Assembly (NCBI RefSeq): GCF_001905735.1
Contig: NZ_LISW01000003.1
Location: forward strand, 620,341-684,340
Length of the DNA: 64,000 nucleotides
Source of the DNA: Streptomyces sp. CB01249
GTDB lineage: Bacteria; Actinomycetota; Actinomycetes; Streptomycetales; Streptomycetaceae
Direction: 5' to 3'
This document shows, piece by piece, positions 34,057 to 42,793 of the stretch. The position numbers and the translations under genes are program-made. The first letter of the stretch is position 1. Every line of letters begins with the position of its first letter. The notes below the pieces were generated by a model, which made no database searches, was not told the origin of the DNA, and worked only from the letters and a program-made list of their open reading frames with translations.

Positions 34057-34761
34057 TCACGCCCCGCGCAGGCGGGTCAGGGTCGCTTCAAGTTCCGCCT
34101 GGGCCGCCTCGGCCGCTCGTTCCGGGTTGCCCGCGACGATGGCGGTGACCAGGGCGCGGTGGCCGGTGTGGCCGTGGTGGGGATCCTGGCGGCGCAGGCC
34201 CAGGAGGTCCACGAGGTCGATGAGGGCCTGGCGGAGGGCCGGGACGAACTCGGCGAAGAGGTCGGTGAGGACCGGGTTGTGCGCGGCGGCCACGACCGCC
34301 CGGTGCACCGCGATGTCCGCGTCCACGAAGTCCGCGTCGTCGACGCCCGCGCCCGCCTTCAGCCGGGCGGTGAGCGCCGCGTCCAGGGCGGTCAGGTCCT
34401 CGTCGGTGCGGCGGCGGGCGGCGAGGCGGGCGGCCTGGACCTCGATGAGCATGCGGACCTCGTAGACGTCGGTGACCGACGCCCTGCGCAGCCGTACCGG
34501 CCACTCCTCCGCGACGTGGTCCGCGACGACGAAGACGCCGGCGCCCTGACGGGACCGGAGGAGGCCGAGCGTGGCGAGCGTGCGGACCGCCTCGCGGACC
34601 GTGGAGCGGCCCACGCCCAGCTCTCGGGCGAGGGTCGTCTCGCCCGGGAGCTTGGTGCCGACCGGCCAGTGCCCCTCGGTGATCCGGGCGCGCAGATGAC
34701 TGGTCGCCTGTTCCACGAGGGGGCTGGGGCGGAGGGGGCCGGGCGGGGGCACGTCGTTCAC
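34057..34761 (-). CDS. GntR/FadR-family (FCD) transcriptional regulator
   Basis: A 234-residue protein. The winged helix is at about residues 10-80 (LVEQATSHLRARI, then LARELGVGRSTVREAVRTLATLGLL) and an all-helical FCD ligand domain has metal-ligand histidines (ADIAVHRAVVAAAHNP, HGHTGHRALVTAI). FCD regulators bind carboxylates or amino acids. It is divergent from the leucine leader and leuA with start codons only 45 bp apart, so it probably regulates leuA or itself; the ligand is unknown. Confidence 0.85.
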   Translation of the reverse strand: MNDVPPPGPLRPSPLVEQATSHLRARITEGHWPVGTKLPGETTLARELGVGRSTVREAVRTLATLGLLRSRQGAGVFVVADHVAEEWPVRLRRASVTDVYEVRMLIEVQAARLAARRRTDEDLTALDAALTARLKAGAGVDDADFVDADIAVHRAVVAAAHNPVLTDLFAEFVPALRQALIDLVDLLGLRRQDPHHGHTGHRALVTAIVAGNPERAAEAAQAELEATLTRLRGA

Positions 34762-34769
34762 CTGTCAGG

Positions 34770-34799
34770 TTGTCTGAGGGGTTGCGTTCTGGTTACTGT
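34770..34799 (+). promoter_or_regulatory. Promoter of leuL-leuA
   Basis: TTGTCT at 34770-34775 and TACTGT at 34794-34799 with 18-bp spacing. The expected transcription start, about 7 nt on, coincides with the leader-peptide ATG at 34807, so the leader is probably read from a leaderless mRNA. Confidence 0.65.
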
Positions 34800-34806
34800 A
34801 CCGCCC

Positions 34807-34854
34807 ATGACGTACCGCGGTCTCCTCCTTCTCGGCTGCCGCGGCGGGGCCTGA
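34807..34854 (+). CDS. leuL: Leucine leader peptide of the leuA attenuator
   Basis: A 15-codon open frame reading MTYRGLLLLGCRGGA with four consecutive leucine codons (CTC CTC CTT CTC), ending 7 bp before a perfect hairpin and 73 bp before leuA. Ribosome stalling at the leucine codons when leucyl-tRNA is scarce would let transcription continue, the classical attenuation layout. It is too short for most gene callers. Confidence 0.85.
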   Translation: MTYRGLLLLGCRGGA

Positions 34855-34861
34855 AGCGATC

Positions 34862-34882
34862 GGCACCCCGCCGCGGGGTGCC
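34862..34882 (+). terminator. Attenuator hairpin between leuL and leuA
   Basis: Perfect 9-bp stem GGCACCCCG / CGGGGTGCC with a 3-nt loop right after the leader stop codon. No T-run follows, as is usual in Streptomyces attenuators. An alternative antiterminator is not obvious by eye. Confidence 0.75.
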
Positions 34883-34927
34883 GTGCTGTGCCGGTCGCAT
34901 CCGGCGATGCGAGAAGAGACACCGTTC

Positions 34928-36709
34928 ATGCCCGAGTTCATGTCCGCGGCCACGTCCGACGCCCCGGCCCCGATGCACGGCTTCCCCACCATCTGCACCC
35001 CGCGCGGCCCGGTCCCCCAGGCCGCGCCCCGCTGGAACCCGCAACGCTCCAGCTCGATGCCCTCGCACCGCTACCGCTCCGCGTTCGACCGGGTCGCGGT
35101 CCCGCTGACCGGGCGGAGCTGGCCGCAGGCCCGTGTCGAACGCGCCCCGCTGTGGGTGCCGGTCGACCTGCGGGACGGCAACCAGGCGCTGGCGGAGCCG
35201 ATGGACACCCCGCGCAAGCGGCGGATGTTCGACCTGCTGGTCGCGATGGGCTTCAAGGAGATCGAGGTCGGCTACCCGTCCGCGAGCCGCACCGACTTCG
35301 ACTTCGTACGCCACCTGGCGACGAGCGGGGCGGTCCCCGACGACGTCACCGTGGTCGTGTTCACCCCCGCCAAGGCCGACCTGATCGACCGGACCTTTGC
35401 GTCCGTGGCGGGCCTGGACCGCGTCGTCGTCCACCTCTACATCGCGACCGCCCCCGTCTGGCGCGAGGTGGTCCTGGGCCGCGACCGGGCCGAGGTGCAC
35501 GGCGTGGTGCTGGACGCGGCCCGCCAGATGGACCGGCTGGCCCGGGCCAGGCCCGGCGCGGACATCCGGTTCCAGTTCTCACCCGAGGTCTTCAACCTGA
35601 CCGAGCCCGACTACATCCTGGAGATCTGCGACAGCCTCACCGAGCTGTGGGACGCCTCGCCGGACCGGCCGGTCGTCCACAACCTCCCGGCCACCGTGGA
35701 GATCGCCACGCCCAACGTCTACGCGGACCAGATCGAGTACATGCACCGCCACCTGGCCCGGCGGGACTCGGTGATCCTCTCCGTGCACCCGCACAACGAC
35801 CGCGGCACGGGCGTGGCCTGCGCGGAGCTGGCGGTGCTGGCGGGCGCCCAGCGGGTGGAGGGCTGCCTCTTCGGCAACGGGGAGCGCACCGGCAACGTCG
35901 ACCTGGTCAACCTGGCGCTCAACCTGCACGCCCAGGGCGTCGACCCGATGATCGACTTCTCGGACATCGACGAGATCCGCCGCACGGTCGAGCACTGCAA
36001 CCGGCTGCCGGTACCGCCGCGCCACCCGTACGGCGGGGACCTGGTGTACACCGCGTTCTCCGGCACCCATCAGGACGCCATCAGCAAGGGTTTCGCCCGC
36101 CGCGCGGACAACGCGTCGGAGCTGTGGGAGGTGCCGTACCTGCCGATCGACCCGGCCGACGTGGGGCGTACGTACGAGGCCGTCATCCGGGTCAACTCGC
36201 AGTCGGGCAAGGGCGGCATCGCGCATCTGCTGCGCACCGGCCACGGCGTGGACCTGCCCGCCGGAATGCGGGCCGAGTTCTCCCGTACGGTGCAGCGGTC
36301 GACCGACGACAGCGGCGCCGAGGCCACCGGGAAGGACCTGTGGAACCTCTTCGAGGCGGCGTATCTGGTCCCCGGGCGGGACGGCGGGGTCGCCCTCACC
36401 TCCTGGTCGGCGCAGACCGGCCCGGCCGGTGAGCACCGCTTCGTCTGCACCCTGCGCGTGGACGACCGGGAGGGCGATTACGAGGGAACGGGCACCGGCC
36501 CGGTCACGGCGTTCGCGGACGCGCTGGCGGCGGCCGGGGTGGAGGTGGCCGTCCTCGAACTGTCGGAGCAGCACCCGGACGGGACCGGGACGACGACCGC
36601 GTACGCGCGCTGCCGCGTCGGCGACGAGGAGCGCTGGGGCGCGGGCCGGGACGCCTCGGGTGTGGCCGCGTCCGTGGCGGCGGTGCTGTCGGCGGTGAAC
36701 CGGGGGTAG
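34928..36709 (+). CDS. leuA: 2-Isopropylmalate synthase
   Basis: A 593-residue type 2 LeuA. The catalytic TIM barrel starts WVPVDLRDGNQALAEPM (metal- and substrate-binding D-G-N-Q) and contains HPHNDRGTG and GNGERTGN. The subdomains are followed by a C-terminal leucine-binding regulatory domain (about 460-593). It condenses acetyl-CoA with 2-oxoisovalerate, the first committed step of leucine synthesis, inhibited by leucine. ATG 34928 (MPEFMSAAT) has an AGAAGAG site 9 nt upstream; earlier in-frame starts lie inside the attenuator. The window thus holds both leucine synthesis (here) and degradation (7214-13055). Confidence 0.93.
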   Translation: MPEFMSAATSDAPAPMHGFPTICTPRGPVPQAAPRWNPQRSSSMPSHRYRSAFDRVAVPLTGRSWPQARVERAPLWVPVDLRDGNQALAEPMDTPRKRRMFDLLVAMGFKEIEVGYPSASRTDFDFVRHLATSGAVPDDVTVVVFTPAKADLIDRTFASVAGLDRVVVHLYIATAPVWREVVLGRDRAEVHGVVLDAARQMDRLARARPGADIRFQFSPEVFNLTEPDYILEICDSLTELWDASPDRPVVHNLPATVEIATPNVYADQIEYMHRHLARRDSVILSVHPHNDRGTGVACAELAVLAGAQRVEGCLFGNGERTGNVDLVNLALNLHAQGVDPMIDFSDIDEIRRTVEHCNRLPVPPRHPYGGDLVYTAFSGTHQDAISKGFARRADNASELWEVPYLPIDPADVGRTYEAVIRVNSQSGKGGIAHLLRTGHGVDLPAGMRAEFSRTVQRSTDDSGAEATGKDLWNLFEAAYLVPGRDGGVALTSWSAQTGPAGEHRFVCTLRVDDREGDYEGTGTGPVTAFADALAAAGVEVAVLELSEQHPDGTGTTTAYARCRVGDEERWGAGRDASGVAASVAAVLSAVNRG

Positions 36710-36730
36710 CGGAGCGCGGAACGAGGTGCG

Positions 36731-36775
36731 CCCCCGGCCGGGAGGAAGGGGGGGGGTGCTCGACCCGGCCGGGGG
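36731..36775. terminator. Bidirectional terminator between leuA and the chitinase
   Basis: A 12-bp perfect inverted repeat CCCCCGGCCGGG (36731-36742) / CCCGGCCGGGGG (36764-36775) with a G-rich 21-nt loop between convergent genes. Confidence 0.65.
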
Positions 36776-36860
36776 CAGTGGGGCGCGCACCCCGGCCGGG
36801 GTGGGGGGAAGGGGGGCCGGGCCGGGGTGCGCGGAGGGGGTGTGGTCCTGGGTGCCGGTC

Positions 36861-38336
36861 CTACTTGTACGCGCCGAACGCCTTGGTGAAGGCGAGCGGT
36901 TCCTGGGCGATCGAGCTGCACGAGGCGTCCGCGGTGGGCTTGGCGCCGCCCGCGCACTCCTTGTCCCGGGTGCCCGACCACATCGCGAGCCAGGCGAGGC
37001 CCTTCTCCTTCGCGAAGGCGACGAGCTGGGTGGCGTCCTCGACCTTGAAGACCTCGGTGCTGACGTCGTTCACGCCGATCATCGGGGTGACGGCGACGGC
37101 CTTCCACGCGTCGGCGTCGGAGAGCCCGAGGACGCCCTTGATCTGGGCCTGCGTGGCGGTGGCGGCCTGGATGGCGTAGGTGCCCATGTCGCCGCTGTAG
37201 GAGGCGCCGTAGTCCATCGCCATGATGTTGACGGCGCCGACGTCCACGCCGTTCTTCTTCGCGTCCGCGATCAGGTCGACGCCGGGCTGGGTCAGGCCCT
37301 CGGGCATCACGGGGAGCGTGAAGGACACGTCCAGGCCGGGGTGCGCCTTCTGGAGCTGCGCGATGGCCTGCGAGCGGCGGGTGTTGGCGGCGGTGTCGGG
37401 GAGCGCGCCGCCCTCGATGTCGAAGTCGACCTTGGTCAGCTTGTACGTGTCGACCACCTTGCCGTACGCGGCGGCGAGGTCGGCCGCCGAGGAGCAGCGC
37501 AGGGCCAGTTCGGATCCCGCGGCCCCGCCGAAGGAGACCCGGACGTCGCCACCGGCCGCGCGCAGGGCTCCGATCTGGGAGGCGACGTGGTCGTCGCCGA
37601 GGCCGGTGACCCCGCCCCAGAGCGGGGCGCAGCTGCCGCCGGAGGTGATGAAGGCGAGGTTGAACTGCTTGACCCCGGTCTTGTTCGCGGTGTCGACCAG
37701 GTCGTACGCGGGGTAGAGCGAGGTGTCCACGTACGGGGCGAAGCGGGCGCCGCTCGCGGCGGAGCCGCCGTCGTCGGTCTTCGTGGGGGTGGGGGTCGGC
37801 GTGGGGGTCGCCGTTTCGCTGGGCTTCTCGGTGGGGGTCGCCGTGGGGGTGGGGGTGGCCGTTTCGGTCGGGCGGCCGGTCGGTTCGGGGGTGGCGCCGG
37901 GGTCGACGGAGCACTTCGCGCCGTCGATCAGGCAGCCGGTGGGGTCGGCTGCCGTGCCGTCGGAGGCGGTGACGAAGCCGACGGTGACGGACTGCCCGGC
38001 GGCCAGCTGCTTGTTCCAGCTCGCGGGGCGGACGGTGACGTGGTTGCCGCTGACGGTGTGTTCGCCGTTCCACAGCGAGCTGAGCTTCGTCCCCGCCGGG
38101 AGGTCGAACTCAAGGGTCCAGTCGGTCTTCGCGGAGCCGGTGTCGTTGGTGACGACGTACTGCCCGGTGTAGCCGCCGGTCCAGCCGCTGGTACGGGTGT
38201 ACGCGGCGCCGACCGCCGATGCCTGCGCCGTCCCGGTGAGGGCGAACACCGTCCCGCCGATCACCGCCGCGGCGACGACCGAGCCGATCACCTTGGTCCT
38301 GGTGCCCATCGTGCGCCGGTGCGTACTGGTGCCCAT
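36861..38336 (-). CDS. Secreted chitinase: CBM2 + Pro/Thr linker + GH18
   Basis: 491 residues. A signal peptide ends near VFALTGTAQASA, a CBM2-like carbohydrate-binding module occupies about residues 40-140 (RTSGWTGGYTGQYVVTND), then a long PT-rich linker, and a GH18 catalytic domain from ARFAPYVDTSLYPAYDLVD. The catalytic motif is TKVDFDIEGG: the D-x-D-x-E core is intact while the first Asp of the broader DxxDxDxE motif is Thr, as in many Streptomyces chitinases of this subgroup. It degrades chitin outside the cell. ATG 38336 has AGGAA upstream. I see no DasR site immediately upstream. Confidence 0.88.
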   Translation of the reverse strand: MGTSTHRRTMGTRTKVIGSVVAAAVIGGTVFALTGTAQASAVGAAYTRTSGWTGGYTGQYVVTNDTGSAKTDWTLEFDLPAGTKLSSLWNGEHTVSGNHVTVRPASWNKQLAAGQSVTVGFVTASDGTAADPTGCLIDGAKCSVDPGATPEPTGRPTETATPTPTATPTEKPSETATPTPTPTPTKTDDGGSAASGARFAPYVDTSLYPAYDLVDTANKTGVKQFNLAFITSGGSCAPLWGGVTGLGDDHVASQIGALRAAGGDVRVSFGGAAGSELALRCSSAADLAAAYGKVVDTYKLTKVDFDIEGGALPDTAANTRRSQAIAQLQKAHPGLDVSFTLPVMPEGLTQPGVDLIADAKKNGVDVGAVNIMAMDYGASYSGDMGTYAIQAATATQAQIKGVLGLSDADAWKAVAVTPMIGVNDVSTEVFKVEDATQLVAFAKEKGLAWLAMWSGTRDKECAGGAKPTADASCSSIAQEPLAFTKAFGAYK

Positions 38337-38465
38337 CGCGTTCCTGCCTCGTCGTACGGGAGTGGGGGATGCGGGAGCACGCTAGCGGCTACGGAACGGG
38401 CAAATGGGGCGAGCCGGGCCGGGGTCGGGGTTCTTAGGACTGCCTTAAGGAGCGCATCGGCCGGG

Positions 38466-39866
38466 CTAAAGGTTGGCGCGTCCCACGCCCCGGCGGCGCC
38501 GCTGACGGCCCACCCGGTGGCCCCGTGCGCCGCCCTGCGGACGCTGTCCGTCGAGCCCGATCCAGACCCGGACCTCCGTGCCGCCCAGCACCGAGCGGCC
38601 GATGCGCACGTCACCGCCGGTGGACTCGGCGACCCGGCGCACGATGTCGAGCCCGAGCCCGGTCGAGCCCACCGCGTCCCGGGCCCCGCCGCGCGCCAGG
38701 GCCGCCTTCGGGTCGGCGATCCCGCCCCCGGCGTCCGAGACCAGCACGATCACCGCGTCACCGCTGTGGTGCACGTCGACCGCGAAGGCGGTGCCCTCCG
38801 GGGTGTGCCGGAAGACGTTGCCGAGCAACGCGTCGAGCGCGGCCGCCAGTTCGGGCCGGGCGACCGGGATGCGCACCGTACGGTCCACCCCGGCGAGGCG
38901 CACCTCGCGGCCCTCGTCCTCGGCCAGCGCGGACCAGAAGGCCATCCGTTCGCGGATCACCTCGGAGGCGTCGCAGCCCGCGCCGGGGCCGCCCGGCTGG
39001 GTCTGGGGGCGCTGCTCTCGGGCGGTCCGGATGATCGTGTCGACCTCGCGCTCCAGCTGTTCGACGGCCGCCCGGGTCTGCTCGGCCGCGGGGCCCTCGC
39101 CGAGCGACGCGGCGTTCAGCCGGAGGACGGTGAGCGGGGTGCGCAGCCGGTGCGAGAGGTCGGCGGCCAGTTCGCGCTCGTTGGCGAGGAGCTGGACGAC
39201 CTGGTCGGCCATGGAGTTGAACGCGACGGCGGCGGACCGCAGTTCGTCCGGGCCCTCCTCGGGGACGCGGGTGCCGAGCCGCCCCTCCCCCAGGTCGTGG
39301 GCGGCGCCCGCGAGGCGGCGGGCGGGCTCGACCATGCGGATGCCGAGGCGGTCGGCCACGGCGACCGAGCCGACGATGAGGGCGACGCCGACGGCGGCCA
39401 GCATCAGCCAGGCGGTGGTGACCCCGTGGGACACGGCGGCCTCGGGGACGAACACCTCGACCACCGCGATGTCCCTGGGCCCCACCGCGGTCGGCTGGAG
39501 CAGCACGGATCCGCCGGGGACCCCGGTGATCGTGGCGCGCCCCGAGACCCGTACGGCCTCCAGCTCCTGGCGGGTGGCGCGGCCCTTGCCGATGTCGGCC
39601 GCGATGCCGTCGGGCTCGCCGGAGGCCGGGATGTGGACGGCCATCCGCCCGGCGGCGCCCGGTTCGGTGGTGAGGACGGCCTTTTCGAGCTGGGCGCGGT
39701 CCGTGGTGATGGAGAGGGTCGGCCCGATCGTCGCGGCCTGCCGTTCGGCGTCGGAGAACGCGCGGTCGCGGGCCATCTCCTTGACGACGAGCCCCAGGGG
39801 CACGGCGAAGGCGATGACGACCATGGCGGTGACGGCCAGGCAGACCTTGACCAGCGCCCATCTCAT
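38466..39866 (-). CDS. Two-component sensor histidine kinase
   Basis: 466 residues. Two transmembrane helices (about 5-28 and 150-175) flank an extracellular sensor region of about 120 residues, followed by a HAMP domain, the phospho-acceptor histidine in ADLSHRLRTPLTVLRL, and an ATPase domain with an N box-like LLGNVFRHTPEG, G1 in VSDAGGGI and G2 in GSTGLGLDIV. The C-terminus is Arg/Gly-rich. The signal is unknown. It overlaps the response regulator gene by 4 bp (ATGA), so the two form a translationally coupled pair. Confidence 0.92.
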   Translation of the reverse strand: MRWALVKVCLAVTAMVVIAFAVPLGLVVKEMARDRAFSDAERQAATIGPTLSITTDRAQLEKAVLTTEPGAAGRMAVHIPASGEPDGIAADIGKGRATRQELEAVRVSGRATITGVPGGSVLLQPTAVGPRDIAVVEVFVPEAAVSHGVTTAWLMLAAVGVALIVGSVAVADRLGIRMVEPARRLAGAAHDLGEGRLGTRVPEEGPDELRSAAVAFNSMADQVVQLLANERELAADLSHRLRTPLTVLRLNAASLGEGPAAEQTRAAVEQLEREVDTIIRTAREQRPQTQPGGPGAGCDASEVIRERMAFWSALAEDEGREVRLAGVDRTVRIPVARPELAAALDALLGNVFRHTPEGTAFAVDVHHSGDAVIVLVSDAGGGIADPKAALARGGARDAVGSTGLGLDIVRRVAESTGGDVRIGRSVLGGTEVRVWIGLDGQRPQGGARGHRVGRQRRRRGVGRANL

Positions 39867-40567
39867 GCGGGCTGCTCCGGTGCCGGGGGCTGGAGCTTCA
39901 CGCCGACGCCGCGCAGGGTGTGCAGATAGCGCGGCCGGGCCGCGGTCTCGCCCAGCTTGCGGCGGAGCCAGGAGAGGTGGACGTCGATGGTCTGGTCGTC
40001 GCCGTAGGACTGCTGCCAGACCTCGGCGAGGAGTTCCCGGCGGGGCACGACGACGCCGGGGCGCCCGGCCAGGAAGGCCAGCAGGTCGAACTCGCGGCGG
40101 GTGAGGTCGAGTGCGGTGCCGTCGAGTTCGGCCCGGCGGCGCAGCGGGTCGACGCAGAGCCCGCCGACCTGGATGACGCGCGGCGGCGGCGCCTCGCCCC
40201 CGGCGGCCCGGGCCCGGCGGAGCACGGCGGCCATCCGGGCCGACAGGTGCTCCACGGAGAACGGCTTGGTGAGGTAGTCGTCGGCACCGTCGTTGAGGAG
40301 CCGGACAATCTCGCTCTCGTCGTCCCGGGCGGTCGCGATGATGACGGGCACGTCGGTGATGCCGCGCAGCATCTTCAGGGCCTCGGACCCGTCGAGATCG
40401 GGCAGCCCGAGATCGAGAATGACCACGTCGAAACGGAAGTGGGCGACTTCGCGCAAGGCTTCGAGCGCGGTGCCGACGCTCCGTACGGTGTGACCGGCCT
40501 CCGTCAGGTGCCGGATGAGGGCGGAACGTACAAACTGGTCGTCCTCGACCACGAGCACACTGGGCAT
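39863..40567 (-). CDS. OmpR/PhoB-family response regulator
   Basis: 234 residues from ATG 40567 (MPSVLVVEDDQF). The receiver domain carries the acidic pair in VVEDDQ, the phospho-acceptor aspartate in DVVILDLGLPDLDG and the conserved lysine in DYLTKPFSVEHL. A winged-helix effector domain with LTRREFDLLAFLAGRPG and DVHLSWLRRKLGE follows. Partner of the kinase directly downstream. Target genes are unknown; the divergent secreted-protein gene 68 bp away is a candidate. Confidence 0.93.
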   Translation of the reverse strand: MPSVLVVEDDQFVRSALIRHLTEAGHTVRSVGTALEALREVAHFRFDVVILDLGLPDLDGSEALKMLRGITDVPVIIATARDDESEIVRLLNDGADDYLTKPFSVEHLSARMAAVLRRARAAGGEAPPPRVIQVGGLCVDPLRRRAELDGTALDLTRREFDLLAFLAGRPGVVVPRRELLAEVWQQSYGDDQTIDVHLSWLRRKLGETAARPRYLHTLRGVGVKLQPPAPEQPA

Positions 40568-40635
40568 GGGCGGCACCGTACGCCATCCGGTCTGCCCGGG
40601 TGTCATGTCCACCTGTTTCGTGGTGCAGGATGTTG

Positions 40636-41175
40636 ATGATGCAACGAGGTCTGGTACACGCGCTGGCGTGGTCGCTCGCCACCGGCGCGGCGGTCACGGT
40701 CTCGTGGTGGGGTGTGCACTCCGTGCTCGCGGGCACGGTGTACGACCCGCCGCGCGCGGTGCCGGTCGCGGCGCCGACCACGGAGAGCCTGACGTCCTCG
40801 ACGCACCGCCCCGCCCCCTCGGCCTCGCCGTCGCCCAGGCCCCGGGCCACCACCCCGAAGCCGGCCGCGCCCACGTCCCGCAAGCCGTCCCCGTCCCGCA
40901 CCTCCGCGCCCAACACCCCCCGCCCGGCGTCCGGGACGACCGCGGCGGCCGGGAAGGCGCGGAGTTACGCGACCGACGGCGGCCGGGTCGTCTTCGAGAT
41001 GGGGGCCGCGTCGGCGGAGCTGGTGTCGGCGACCCCGGAACCGGGCTGGTCGATGCAGGTGTGGTCCAACACGACGTGGATACGGGTCAACTTCGCCCGG
41101 GACGACGGCACGACGGTCTCCGTCTTCTGCACCTGGAACGATCACGCGCCCCAGGTGGACATCGTCAACTCGTGA
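40636..41175 (+). CDS. Secreted or membrane-anchored hypothetical protein
   Basis: About 179 residues. An N-terminal hydrophobic segment (LVHALAWSLATGAAVTVSWWGV) serves as signal or anchor, followed by a Pro/Ser/Thr-rich linker (about 50-110) and a compact C-terminal domain of about 70 residues with alternating beta-like pattern (GGRVVFEMGAASAELVSATPE). No family recognised. It is divergent from the response regulator, and its stop codon abuts the stop of the convergent spermidine-synthase-like gene. The start could be ATG 40630, 40636 or 40639. Confidence 0.65.
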   Translation: MMQRGLVHALAWSLATGAAVTVSWWGVHSVLAGTVYDPPRAVPVAAPTTESLTSSTHRPAPSASPSPRPRATTPKPAAPTSRKPSPSRTSAPNTPRPASGTTAAAGKARSYATDGGRVVFEMGAASAELVSATPEPGWSMQVWSNTTWIRVNFARDDGTTVSVFCTWNDHAPQVDIVNS

Positions 41176-42096
41176 TCATTTGAACGCGTCCGGGGGCGGC
41201 GGCGGTGACGGACGGGCGTCCGCGTCGTGCACTGGGGCCGCGCCGCCGGTGAAGTCCGCGAGGGCGCGGCCGTGTTGGACGCGTCCGGGGTGCGGGTCCG
41301 TCGCGACCCGGCGGGTCAGCTGCGCGATCTCGGGCGCGGTGTCGGAGGCGAGCAGGACGGCGTTGCCGAAGCGGCGGCCCCGCCACACCGTGGGGTCGGC
41401 GGCGAGCGCGAGTTCGGGGAAGACCGTGGCGGCGGTGGCGATCTGGGCGCGCAGATGGGCCAGCGGCGGCCCGTCCGCGAGGTTGGCGACGTAACTCCCG
41501 CCGGGCTTCAGGACCCTGCGCACCTCGGCGAGGAATTCGGTACTGGTCAGGTGCGCCGGGGTGCGGGCGCCGCTGAACACGTCGGCGATGACGAGGTCCG
41601 CCCAGCCGTCCTGGATCTTCCCGAGCCCCGCGCGGGCGTCGGTCGACCTGACCCGGATCCTGGCCTGCGGGTCCAGCGGCAGTTCGCGGCGGACCAGCTG
41701 CACGAGCGCCGCGTCCACCTCGATGACCTGCTGGGTGGACCGGGGGCGGGTGGCGGCGATGTACCGGGCGAGCGTGAAGGCCCCGCCGCCCAGGTGCACC
41801 ACGTGCAGCGGCTGCCCGGCGGGCGCGACGAGGTCCGCGATGTGGCCGATGCGGCGCTGGTACTCGAAGGAGAGGTACGTGGGGTCGTCCAGGTCGACAT
41901 GCGACTGCGGGGCCCCGTCGATCGTCAGCGTCCAGGCACGCCGGCGCTCCCGGTCGGGCACGAGCTCGGCGAGACCGCCGTCCACGGGCTCGGAGACGTG
42001 GTGCTCCGGGGCTCCGCGGCCCGCCCGCCCCTTGCGGTCACCGCCGCCGGCCGCTCCTCGACGTGCCACTGCTTCTCGCCCCTGCCCACTGCTCAC
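41176..42096 (-). CDS. Spermidine-synthase-like (class I methyltransferase fold) protein
   Basis: 306 residues from a GTG. The Rossmann core shows VVHLGGGAFTLARYIAA, the acidic end of strand 2 in VIEVDAALVQLVRREL, and LVIADVFSGARTP at the position of the catalytic aspartate loop of polyamine synthases. The N-terminal 30 residues are Arg/Gly-rich and the true start may be later; the C-terminal tail is Pro-rich. Actinobacterial members are often annotated as spermidine synthase without proof; a methyltransferase function is equally possible. Confidence 0.75.
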   Translation of the reverse strand: MSSGQGREAVARRGAAGGGDRKGRAGRGAPEHHVSEPVDGGLAELVPDRERRRAWTLTIDGAPQSHVDLDDPTYLSFEYQRRIGHIADLVAPAGQPLHVVHLGGGAFTLARYIAATRPRSTQQVIEVDAALVQLVRRELPLDPQARIRVRSTDARAGLGKIQDGWADLVIADVFSGARTPAHLTSTEFLAEVRRVLKPGGSYVANLADGPPLAHLRAQIATAATVFPELALAADPTVWRGRRFGNAVLLASDTAPEIAQLTRRVATDPHPGRVQHGRALADFTGGAAPVHDADARPSPPPPPDAFK

Positions 42097-42165
42097 CGTG
42101 TCCGGGACGGGCCGATCCGCGCGGCCCGCCGTCCCGCCATTATCGGTGCGAGGGGCGCGTCCGGC

Positions 42166-42555
42166 TCAGCGGCAGTTGTCGGCGGCCTCGATCAGCCGGG
42201 CCGCCTGGTCGAGCGCGACGCGCAGCACGGCCGGGTCGGTGACCGGGGTGTCCTCGGCGGGCGGCAGCAGCCAGCCGCTGCCGGAGACCGGCGGCTCGGC
42301 GGGGATGCGCAGGCCCCGGCCGTCGGTCCGCGTACAGGCGCTGCCCGGTACGTCCCAGCCCTGCGCGGTGCCCGGCGGCACCAGGAACCCGAGGGTGTCG
42401 CAGGCGCCGTCGTGGATGACCGGGCCCACGACGTCCTGCGCCGTGCTCCGGCGCAGGATGTCCACGGCCTCAAGGCCCTGCCGCGCGGGCACGGTCACCA
42501 GATCACAGGGCTCGTCGGCGGACGCCGCACCGCCCGTCGCCATGTCGATGTGCAA
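42166..42555 (-). CDS. Small hypothetical protein divergent from the XRE regulator
   Basis: About 129 residues. A perfect AGGAGAGG ribosome site (42570-42563) is 7 nt before TTG 42555, whereas ATG 42543 is 19 nt away, so a TTG start is favoured. The protein has a central beta-rich part (VIHDGACDTLGFLVPPG) with several cysteines and a helical C-terminus (LRVALDQAARLIEAAD). It resembles the short proteins that accompany XRE regulators in Streptomyces, but I recognise no named domain. Confidence 0.6.
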   Translation of the reverse strand: MHIDMATGGAASADEPCDLVTVPARQGLEAVDILRRSTAQDVVGPVIHDGACDTLGFLVPPGTAQGWDVPGSACTRTDGRGLRIPAEPPVSGSGWLLPPAEDTPVTDPAVLRVALDQAARLIEAADNCR

Positions 42556-42793
42556 CAAGGGACCTCTCCTCTCATCGCCGGAGCCGTATTCCGTCTCCAC
42601 GGGGACCAACGCGCCGACGGCGTCAAGGGCTACGGTGCGACACCGCCGCAAAGGGTGGCAGTTCATGGCGGATCGCGGCCGAGATGCCCGGTTCATCCGG
42701 AAACGCTTCGTGTGCGACCTGTCACAGCGGGTACGTTCTTGCTCCGCCGGGACACCGGAAACGTCGCCCGGCTCGCACCGAGAGGGCCATGCC

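Noticed and set aside
36726..39929. 1067-codon open frame on the plus strand
   Set aside because: Antisense to the chitinase and histidine kinase, low-complexity Gly/Val/Arg composition, no ribosome site.
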